Origin: Paludibacteraceae bacterium
GTDB taxonomy: Bacteria > Bacteroidota > Bacteroidia > Bacteroidales > Paludibacteraceae
Assembly: GCA_905233925.1 (NCBI GenBank)
Contig: CAJOFV010000004.1
Span: forward strand, 31,178 to 68,553
Direction: 5' to 3'
Length of the DNA stretch: 37,376 bases
Part shown: piece by piece, positions 7,473 to 14,906 of the stretch
Layout of the letters: the number at the start of each line of letters is the position of its first letter
Numbering within the stretch: the first letter of the stretch is position 1
The notes under the pieces: model-generated
Database searches by the model: none
What the model saw: only the letters and a program-made list of their open reading frames with translations
What the model was told of the DNA's origin: nothing
Position numbers and translations under genes: made by a program

Positions 7473-8753
7473 ATGAGTTTGCCATTAGCAGAAAGACTGC
7501 GTCCAAAGACGCTGAACGAGTACATAGGACAGAAACATCTGGTCGGAGAAGGTGCTGTTTTGCGGCAGATGATTGAAAGCGGCAACTTGTCGTCGTTCAT
7601 TCTGTGGGGTCCTCCGGGCGTTGGCAAAACAACGCTGGCGCGAATTATCGCGCATGAACTGGAGCGTCCTTTTTATACGCTTTCTGCGGTTACAAGCGGC
7701 GTGAAGGAAGTGCGGGACGTGATTGATAAAGCCAAACGCGAGGCAAAAATCAACAGCGGACTCTTTGCCGCACAAACCGACCAACGCTCCCCTATTCTGT
7801 TTATTGACGAAATCCACCGTTTCAGCAAGTCGCAGCAGGACAGCCTGCTTGGTGCAGTAGAAGACGGCACGATTACGCTCATTGGCGCAACAACGGAAAA
7901 CCCGAGTTTTGAAGTTATTAATCCATTGCTGTCACGTTGTCAGATTTATGTGCTGCAGCCGCTTGGCAAAGACGACATGTTGGAATTGTTGCATCGCGCA
8001 GTTACGGAAGATGACGAAATCAAGGCGCGACACCTTAATATAAAAGAAACAGACGCCATTCTGCGCTACAGCGGCGGTGACGCACGCAAGCTGCTCAACA
8101 TCATTGAGTTGGTTGGCAATTCAGGCGTAACGGACATAGACAATGAAACCGTTACCAAACAACTGCAGCAGAATCCCGTGGCATATGATAAAGACGGTGA
8201 ATTGCACTACGATATTATCTCGGCCTTCATCAAGTCCATCCGCGGCAGCGATCCGGATGCGGCAATTTATTGGCTGGCTCGCATGGTGGCTGCAGGCGAG
8301 GATCCGAAATTCATCGCACGACGCTTGGTAATTTCTGCCAGTGAAGACATCGGCCTCGCAAATCCGAATGCAATGCTTGTTGCTAATGCCTGCTTTGATA
8401 CTTTGCAGAAAATCGGTTGGCCGGAAGGACGTATTCCGTTGGCGTTGGCAACTATATATTTGGCTACTTCGCAGAAATCTAACTCTGCCTATCTGGCAAT
8501 AGACACCGCCCTTGCAGAAGTGGAAAAATCCGGTAATTTGGCTGTCCCGCTGCACTTGCGCAACGCCCCTACCCAACTAATGAAAGATTTGGGTTATAGT
8601 GAAGGATACAAGTATGCGCACGATTTCCCGAATCATTTTGTTAAGCAGCAATTCCTGCCGGATGAACTGATTGGAACGCATTTCTGGGAAGCGCAAGGCA
8701 GTCCGCAAGAGCAGAAATTGGCGGATTGGATGAAGCATTTATGGGAAAATTAG
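7473..8753 (+). CDS. rarA: Replication-associated recombination protein A (AAA+ ATPase)
   Basis: RarA (MgsA) is a clamp-loader-like AAA+ ATPase that acts at stalled replication forks. The 426-residue protein opens with PLAERLRPKTLNEYIGQKHL, then Walker A GPPGVGKTT, Walker B LFIDEIHRF, and sensor 1 IGATTENPSFEVI. The C-terminal part has the SGGDARKLLN sensor 2 region, the AIYWLARMVAAGEDP block and a C-terminal domain ending near LPDELIGTHFWEAQG, all standard for the family at normal length. It shares the operon with recN, another repair gene, and overlaps hemW by 13 nt. Confidence 0.96.
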   Translation: MSLPLAERLRPKTLNEYIGQKHLVGEGAVLRQMIESGNLSSFILWGPPGVGKTTLARIIAHELERPFYTLSAVTSGVKEVRDVIDKAKREAKINSGLFAAQTDQRSPILFIDEIHRFSKSQQDSLLGAVEDGTITLIGATTENPSFEVINPLLSRCQIYVLQPLGKDDMLELLHRAVTEDDEIKARHLNIKETDAILRYSGGDARKLLNIIELVGNSGVTDIDNETVTKQLQQNPVAYDKDGELHYDIISAFIKSIRGSDPDAAIYWLARMVAAGEDPKFIARRLVISASEDIGLANPNAMLVANACFDTLQKIGWPEGRIPLALATIYLATSQKSNSAYLAIDTALAEVEKSGNLAVPLHLRNAPTQLMKDLGYSEGYKYAHDFPNHFVKQQFLPDELIGTHFWEAQGSPQEQKLADWMKHLWEN

Positions 8754-9817
8754 GCGTATATATTCATGTCCCGTTTTGCAAAAGTCGCTGTATTTACTGC
8801 GACTTTTTCTCTACCACACAGTTGGAAAAGCGGGAAGAATATGTGCAAGCCGTTGTTGCAGAAGCGCAACAGCGCATAACGCAATCAGCTGATATCCAAA
8901 CCGTTTACTTTGGCGGTGGCACACCAAGTCTGCTGTCCGTAGAACAAATTGAACGGATTCTTACCGCCATAAATCCTGTTAATGCCGTAGAGATTACGCT
9001 CGAAGCCAATCCGGGCGATTTGAACTTGGACAAACTGCGCGCGTTACGCAACATTGGCATAAACCGCATGAGCATAGGAATTCAGTCTTTCCGCGATGAG
9101 GAATTGCGTTTTTTGGAACGGCGCCATACTGCTCAAGAAGCACGAGACGCTGTCCTCAAGGCACAAAAAGCCGGCTTTGACAATATAAGCATTGACCTGA
9201 TTTATGCCTTACCCGGTCAAACAATGGAGACCTGGCAATACAACATCGCGGAAGCACTAAAATTGAACGTCCAACATATTTCCTGTTACTGCCTGACTTT
9301 CGAGACGCAGTCGAGACTCTACCGACTCGCAAGCGAAGGGAAAATCACTCCCGCAGACGAAGAATTGGAAAACGCCATGTATGATGAACTCTGCAAAACC
9401 TTGACAGCAAACGGCTACACCCATTACGAAGTAAGTAATTTCTCAAAGCCAAACTGCCGTTCGCAGCACAATTCATCCTATTGGAATAATACTCCATATA
9501 TAGGTTTGGGGGCTGGCGCACATAGTTACGACGAGCAAAAAAGACGCTGGAACATAGCAGACCTTTCTGCATATGTTAAGCATCTCTTAAGCATGTCTAA
9601 GTATTGGGAAGAAGAACTGCTGACACCCGAACAAAAGGAAATGGAACATATCATGCTTGGTCTGCGCACCTGCGAAGGTATTTCAATTACCAATGACCTT
9701 CTCGCCAAAGCACAGCCGTTTCTCCATAGCGGACAATTGGCGATTACTGATAACCGTCTCCATGCCACGCAGCAAGGCCTACATATTCTCAACCGGATTA
9801 TCGAAGCACTCGTCTGA
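8741..9817 (+). CDS. hemW: Radical SAM heme chaperone HemW
   Basis: HemW is a radical SAM protein related to coproporphyrinogen dehydrogenase HemN, but is thought to deliver heme to apoproteins. The iron-sulfur motif is CKSRCIYCDFF near the N terminus, followed by FGGGTPSLL, LEANPGD, RMSIGIQSF and the ISIDLIYALPGQ block. I prefer the ATG at 8741 (MGKLGVYIHVPFC, 358 residues) over the track start at 8726, because relatives begin a few residues before the YIHVPFC block. Both starts overlap rarA. The stop directly abuts the stop of the convergent HprK-like gene with no intergenic base. Confidence 0.93.
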   Translation: MGKLGVYIHVPFCKSRCIYCDFFSTTQLEKREEYVQAVVAEAQQRITQSADIQTVYFGGGTPSLLSVEQIERILTAINPVNAVEITLEANPGDLNLDKLRALRNIGINRMSIGIQSFRDEELRFLERRHTAQEARDAVLKAQKAGFDNISIDLIYALPGQTMETWQYNIAEALKLNVQHISCYCLTFETQSRLYRLASEGKITPADEELENAMYDELCKTLTANGYTHYEVSNFSKPNCRSQHNSSYWNNTPYIGLGAGAHSYDEQKRRWNIADLSAYVKHLLSMSKYWEEELLTPEQKEMEHIMLGLRTCEGISITNDLLAKAQPFLHSGQLAITDNRLHATQQGLHILNRIIEALV

Positions 9818-10714
9818 TTACGGTTTCATTATCGTTTGTGCACATAATTGCGCAGCCTCTGTGTTAGGCAAGCATTCCAATCCGTAAACCTGCACTGTTT
9901 GAATGAGACGGGAAATCGTGTCATAAAGTTGGTCCATCATTTCCGGCACAATCTTCAAACCACTGGAAGAAGACAGAATATAGGCATACGCTTCCGGCAA
10001 ACGTAGCGTATGTACCTTGTTATAAGGCGCTTGAGCCAATTTTACAAAGGCTCCGATTCGCCGCATATCGTTCTTGTAGCATGGTGTTTTGCCGCTCCAC
10101 GGCGAACCATAAACAAAAGCTCCGTCTTCTTTCAGACGAACCACCGGATTATCATCATTCAGTAACCACGCATCCTCAAATGTCTCCATCCACAGTTTTG
10201 AATGAGTGGACTTGCCTGTTCCTGATTTTCCCAAAAACAAATAGCCGTAATCGCCACGCACAGTAACGGAAGCATGCATCTCCAACGTAGCAAACTGTGC
10301 CGAAGTAAACGCAAACAGCAGCATCGTGCCATTGTCAATTGCAAAGCGGGATTTTATTGGCAGTTGCTGCAAACGGCATTGTGAGAAGTCCTTATTGGCT
10401 GTTATCTGCAGGCATATGTCGGAATCGCGTGACATTGATTCACGCAAAACCCAATCTTCACCGTTGCGATATATCTCAATGCGGGGCATATCTTCATCGG
10501 ATTTGTCGGCAAAGACCATCTCCCGCCCTCCCGGAACAGGCGGCAACGATTCTTGCGGTTCATCCACATGTAATTCAAACAACGGCTGTTTATCTGTCGG
10601 CAATTCCGCCACAAACGGCTCATAGTTAGTCATTGGTTCATACACTGTTTCAGGTGCTTCTACAATGAAATAATGCTCTGCTACACAATAAGTTACACGT
10701 TTACGGTTATTCAT
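9818..10714 (-). CDS. HPr kinase-like P-loop protein
   Basis: The C-terminal half of this 298-residue protein carries LFLGKSGTGKSTHSKLW (residues 159-175), the Walker A form seen in HPr kinase/phosphorylase and PEP-carboxykinase-like folds. NDDNPVVRL and YGSPWSGKT follow. The N-terminal 150 residues have no motif I recognise. True HprK has an N-terminal domain and a HPr-contacting C-terminal segment that I do not see, so this belongs to the broad HprK-like group often found as accessory kinases in biosynthetic clusters. It is the last gene of the eleven-gene minus-strand operon and overlaps the exporter gene by 8 nt. Its substrate is unknown. Confidence 0.75.
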   Translation of the reverse strand: MNNRKRVTYCVAEHYFIVEAPETVYEPMTNYEPFVAELPTDKQPLFELHVDEPQESLPPVPGGREMVFADKSDEDMPRIEIYRNGEDWVLRESMSRDSDICLQITANKDFSQCRLQQLPIKSRFAIDNGTMLLFAFTSAQFATLEMHASVTVRGDYGYLFLGKSGTGKSTHSKLWMETFEDAWLLNDDNPVVRLKEDGAFVYGSPWSGKTPCYKNDMRRIGAFVKLAQAPYNKVHTLRLPEAYAYILSSSSGLKIVPEMMDQLYDTISRLIQTVQVYGLECLPNTEAAQLCAQTIMKP

Positions 10715-12830
10715 GTTTGCTGCAATAATTAAATAATTTCAATATTACGGGTGGCACTATATATGCCATCAGCACAACTGCCGACATACCAAGCATAGTG
10801 ACAGTTGCCAGCGAATGTAATGCCGGATGACGCGCCACGATAAGGGCGCCGATGCCGATAAACATAATGAGCGCTGAAAGAAGAATGCTGTTTTTGTACT
10901 GCACCAACCGTTCATCATCTTGGTGCAACGTACCCGACAAAAGTCCTTCTGTAATAAAAATGGTATAATCGTCGCCTTGCCCGAAAATAAACGTAGCAAG
11001 GATAATGTTCACAATATTGAATTGCATGCCTGTAAGATGCATAATGCCCAAAATCCACGCCCAAGCCACTACCATTGGCACAAACGCCATCAGCGCATAT
11101 TTGAATTTGCGGAAACTGATCCACAGGAACACAAACACCACTAACGAACAAGCAATGCCGATGTAGTTGAAATTGTTGCTCAATGATTTTGTCAGTTGTG
11201 CTTGCAAAGACGCAATGTCTATTTGATCCGGTTGTTCGGTTTGTGGCTGCAGACGTTCTTCAAAGTCCGCAAAAGCCGTTTCTCGGAAACCGTTTTCAGT
11301 CATGGCTTCATGCAGCCAGGAGCAAACCTCCTCACGATGAACTGCCCAATAAGTATTCCAAATCTGCACACTGTTTTCTGTAGCAGCAGGCATAACAGCG
11401 TCACCTACAAGTGCGTTAATTGTCTGTATGTCAGCACGTTGCTGCGCTGTCATATAATTAATATGGCTGAGATTTGTATCAAATGTTGCTTGTCTTCCGA
11501 ACCACGCAAACACAACCGTTAGAATTATTACAGTCCCGACTAACCAGCGATTGTTTTCCGGATGCCATTGGGAGGTGCGGTTAATTAGTTTTGAAGTCCA
11601 TGAGAAAGATTCAAACTGTGGCGTCTTAAAGGTAAAGTGTGGCAGAAAAATGACGGTAAAGAGAATCGTTCCAACCAAAAGACACGCACAGAACAGACCT
11701 AAATCCCGCAATGCCACACTGCGAAGCGGAACCAATGTAAGAAACGCTCCTACCGTTGTGATATTACCTACAATCAGCGGAGAAATAACTTCCTGCAACG
11801 TTTGACGGACTGTGGATGTATATTGCCGGTGTACCAGCACATGCAAAGGATAATTAACGGCAATTCCAATAATTACGGAGGCTACTCCAAGTACAATAAG
11901 TGACATTTCCGGATGCACCATGCCGATTATGCCCAGCGCAAACAATACGCCATAGCCCGTAGCGGCAACTATCAGTAGCATACTGCGCCAACTCTTAAGG
12001 GAACGCAACAACAAAACGATAATCAGCACCAACGCAATTGCAATGGCAATGGCACTGTCCTTCTTGATTTGGCGTGAGTTACCAACAGCAATGACAGGTG
12101 CACCGTTCAAACGGATATGTATATCTTCAAATTGCGCAGACAATTGATTGACAATCACTTGCAGACTATCAACAAGCCGTGCATTCTGCCGTGTTTCTGT
12201 TTTATTATTGGCAGTCGGCACAAATGCGAAGGCAAGGTGTTGGTCTGCGGAAAATAGATAACCTTGATAACTCGCAAAACTATTATTTTTGCTGTCATTC
12301 AATACATTCGGGAACAAGCTCAACGGGTCATGTGTAATGGCCACTGCCATTGTTCCCGCTAAGGGTAATTGCAATTGGGCGCGACATTTTGCCACTTCGT
12401 CGAATATATATTCGCGCGTTAATATGGAATCCCAACGGATTGTATCTGCTGCCGTTATAGTATATGGCACTTGTTGATAATGCAATTCCAACTGTTTGTG
12501 CAACATGGATACATCCGCCTCGGCTTCTGCATTTGACACGAATTCCACAAACGCGTCTATTGCATCACATAATCTGTCCGGATTTGTCTGAGCTGTGTCA
12601 TGCAACGAAAACAGCACTACTATTTTATCTGCTTCATTTTGCTCCTGATAGCGTGTCAATTGCTCTTTCTGCTCGTCTGTAATGGGCAGGAAATCAGCAA
12701 TATCTTCCTGAAAATGCAGCCGTAATGCGGATAATCCGGGCAGAACTATTGCCAGCACCAGTAAAGCAATCCGCCACGTTCGGTGTTGCGACAGAAAGTC
12801 GTAAATATGTAGCACCAGACGGTTAAACAT
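10707..12830 (-). CDS. MMPL/RND-family lipid exporter
   Basis: This 707-residue protein shows the two-fold RND layout: one membrane helix (IALLVLAIVLPGLSAL), a large periplasmic domain, and a cluster of five or more helices. A second such set starts at WLVGTVIILTVVFAWF. Motifs include ALVLIIVLLLRSLKSWRSML with GVASVIIGIAVNYPLHV in the first half and ILATFIFGQGDDYTIFITEG in the second. The GQGDDY Asp pair is where proton-relay residues are expected. The family exports lipids and aryl polyenes (the ApeM type). Overlaps with the ligase gene (8 nt) and the kinase gene (8 nt) place it firmly in the lipid operon. Confidence 0.88.
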   Translation of the reverse strand: MFNRLVLHIYDFLSQHRTWRIALLVLAIVLPGLSALRLHFQEDIADFLPITDEQKEQLTRYQEQNEADKIVVLFSLHDTAQTNPDRLCDAIDAFVEFVSNAEAEADVSMLHKQLELHYQQVPYTITAADTIRWDSILTREYIFDEVAKCRAQLQLPLAGTMAVAITHDPLSLFPNVLNDSKNNSFASYQGYLFSADQHLAFAFVPTANNKTETRQNARLVDSLQVIVNQLSAQFEDIHIRLNGAPVIAVGNSRQIKKDSAIAIAIALVLIIVLLLRSLKSWRSMLLIVAATGYGVLFALGIIGMVHPEMSLIVLGVASVIIGIAVNYPLHVLVHRQYTSTVRQTLQEVISPLIVGNITTVGAFLTLVPLRSVALRDLGLFCACLLVGTILFTVIFLPHFTFKTPQFESFSWTSKLINRTSQWHPENNRWLVGTVIILTVVFAWFGRQATFDTNLSHINYMTAQQRADIQTINALVGDAVMPAATENSVQIWNTYWAVHREEVCSWLHEAMTENGFRETAFADFEERLQPQTEQPDQIDIASLQAQLTKSLSNNFNYIGIACSLVVFVFLWISFRKFKYALMAFVPMVVAWAWILGIMHLTGMQFNIVNIILATFIFGQGDDYTIFITEGLLSGTLHQDDERLVQYKNSILLSALIMFIGIGALIVARHPALHSLATVTMLGMSAVVLMAYIVPPVILKLFNYCSKHE

Positions 12831-14133
12831 TCCGCTCGTCTATGAATTTTATCGGTTTGCGTGACTTGGCAGGGAAATTAATCTGCCTGATTTCATCCAC
12901 AGACAGGACTTCTATTTCCGGAGCAACTCTTATACGTGCCCGGAAGCGGTCTTTTAAGTCCTTGATTATTTGGTCATTGGATGCTTTTACGCCGACTTTT
13001 ACAATTACCTCATCCGTTCCGGCAGCACTTGTCCGCGCCACCACCACATAGTTTTCCACATATTCCACATTATCCAGTACATCGTTAATGGCAGGCGGAT
13101 AGATGGTTGTTCCTTTGAGTTTGAGCATATTGTTTTTGCGCCCGAGCAATGGTGTCAGACGATAGGAATTGCGTCCGCAGGCACATTGTTCCGTCACTTT
13201 TGCAGCAATGTCTCCTGTCTTGAAACGCAGTAACGGCATTGCTTCTACACCAAGCGTTGTGATAACTATTTCACCTGCTTGTCCGTCCGGCACAGGCTTA
13301 CCATCCTCACCGATAATCTCCACAATGATCAGTTCCGGATGTACATGCCCCCCGCAGCTGTACTCACACTCAGAGAATGTGGCAGACATTTCAGTGGAAG
13401 AGTATGTTGCAAAGAGTTGCACTTCCGGCCATTTCTCATGAATACGCTGCCCGAGCAGGTTTAATGAAAAGTCCTGATTCCGCAAACCTTCACCAATACC
13501 GATTATCTTCTTTATGGACGAATGGTGGTAGTTTATATTATGTTGCTCAGCATATTCTATCAACCTCAATATAAATGACGGCACACACATTACGGCATTT
13601 GGTTGCAGACGCTCTATTGTATCCCACTGCAGTTCCGGAATGCCGTTTCCAACGCGGATAACACCAGCCCCTAATTCACGAATCCCCATCCAATATGCCA
13701 GTCCCGCCATAAAACGTTTGTCCATCGTGGTCATAAGTTGCAGCACATCACCTTTCTGCAAGCCTGCGCAGGCAAATGACTTCTTTTCGTTGTATGCAAG
13801 CCGTTGCAAGTCGTGTTCGCTGCATGCAAATGTAACCGGTTCGCCCAAAGTACCGGAGGTTGTGATAAAATCCACCACATCTTCCCGTGGTACACACAGA
13901 AAATCTCTGTTTCGCAGTTGCAAATCTTTCTTCTCCGTGAAGGGTAAGCGTTGCAAATCCTCTAACGTACGGATGGACATTATATCTATTCCGTTCCTCA
14001 CGAACATGTCACGGTAGAACGGAGAATGTGCCTGCAAGTAAGCCAATTGTTTGCGCAATAATTCCTCCTGAAAGGCTTTTATTTCTTCAACTGATTGAAA
14101 TTCGATATCCATTGTATAAATGCTTGTTTCCAT
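12823..14133 (-). CDS. PaaK-like acyl/aryl-CoA (or -ACP) ligase
   Basis: The 436-residue protein belongs to the ANL superfamily near phenylacetate-CoA ligases. It has the nucleotide loop TTSGTLGEPVTF, the YSSTEMSATFSECE block, RFKTGDIA with the ribose-binding Asp, and LLGRKNNMLKLKGTTIYPP with the hinge and C-terminal domain. CACGR matches the PaaK-type Cys pair. It would adenylate a carboxylic acid and load it onto CoA or a carrier protein. PaaK relatives favour aromatic acids, but the substrate is not readable here. An alternative start at 14112 (MDIEFQSVEEI) shortens the overlap with the hydrolase gene from 55 to 34 nt and is equally plausible. Confidence 0.85.
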   Translation of the reverse strand: METSIYTMDIEFQSVEEIKAFQEELLRKQLAYLQAHSPFYRDMFVRNGIDIMSIRTLEDLQRLPFTEKKDLQLRNRDFLCVPREDVVDFITTSGTLGEPVTFACSEHDLQRLAYNEKKSFACAGLQKGDVLQLMTTMDKRFMAGLAYWMGIRELGAGVIRVGNGIPELQWDTIERLQPNAVMCVPSFILRLIEYAEQHNINYHHSSIKKIIGIGEGLRNQDFSLNLLGQRIHEKWPEVQLFATYSSTEMSATFSECEYSCGGHVHPELIIVEIIGEDGKPVPDGQAGEIVITTLGVEAMPLLRFKTGDIAAKVTEQCACGRNSYRLTPLLGRKNNMLKLKGTTIYPPAINDVLDNVEYVENYVVVARTSAAGTDEVIVKVGVKASNDQIIKDLKDRFRARIRVAPEIEVLSVDEIRQINFPAKSRKPIKFIDERNV

Positions 14134-14906
14134 TGTTGTGACTCCTCCGTTCCTTTTGTGTCACTGCCACCAAAACCGTGTCCGCCGGTTTTATACCGTA
14201 TATACGTGTGTGGTACATTGTTAGCCGTCAGTGCGGAATCCAACAAAATTGAGTTCTGATATTTGACTACAGGATCATCTTCGCAGTTTACCAGAAACGT
14301 TGGCGGACAATCTGCTGATATATGTTGCTCTAAAGACAAAGAATCCTGCATCGTTTTGTTCCATTGCCCCCAAATGCCCAATGCGCCACGTCTGGAACGG
14401 TGATGTACATACGGCGGATGCATGGTCACCACCGGATAAATCGGACATACAAATGCCGGTTTGTACGGTGATTGATTATATACGTACGATGACATTGCCA
14501 AGTGTCCGCCCGCAGAAAAGCCCATTACTCCTATTTGCGTTGTATCCACTTGATATTCCGCCGCATGCGCATAGACATATTCCAATGCTGCTTCCACGTC
14601 CCTCACCATATTCGGATATTTGCTACCCAAACCAATTACACGATAACCCACACAATATGCGGCAATTTCCGCCACACGGTAACGCAGTACAAAAGCGTTA
14701 ATGCCCTGTGATTGCAACCATTGCGCTGTTTCTTTCCCCTCTGTTTCCATATCCAGCCAGCAGTAACTGCCTCCCGGACAAACGATAACGGCTATGCCTG
14801 TATTTGTTTCTGTTGGTGCGACATAAGGAGTCAGTGTGACTTTTTTTTCCGCAAACTTCCCATTCGGGAAAAGTGCTACCAATATGACAAACAGCATCAT
14901 CCGCAT
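14079..14906 (-). CDS. Secreted alpha/beta-hydrolase (esterase/lipase-like)
   Basis: This 275-residue protein starts with a hydrophobic segment (MRMMLFVILVALFPNG) that looks like a signal peptide or anchor. The fold is an esterase of the BD-FAE/xylan-esterase-like group. The oxyanion block is IVCPGGSYCWL, the nucleophile Ser sits in GVMGFSAGGHLA, and the acid is likely in NCEDDPVV. The His is in GGHGFG near the C terminus, so the triad looks intact. In this operon it may deacylate an exported lipid or play the thioesterase-like part found in aryl-polyene clusters; both are guesses. Its start overlaps the upstream fusion gene by 10 nt. Confidence 0.82.
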   Translation of the reverse strand: MRMMLFVILVALFPNGKFAEKKVTLTPYVAPTETNTGIAVIVCPGGSYCWLDMETEGKETAQWLQSQGINAFVLRYRVAEIAAYCVGYRVIGLGSKYPNMVRDVEAALEYVYAHAAEYQVDTTQIGVMGFSAGGHLAMSSYVYNQSPYKPAFVCPIYPVVTMHPPYVHHRSRRGALGIWGQWNKTMQDSLSLEQHISADCPPTFLVNCEDDPVVKYQNSILLDSALTANNVPHTYIRYKTGGHGFGGSDTKGTEESQQWKQAFIQWISNFNQLKK

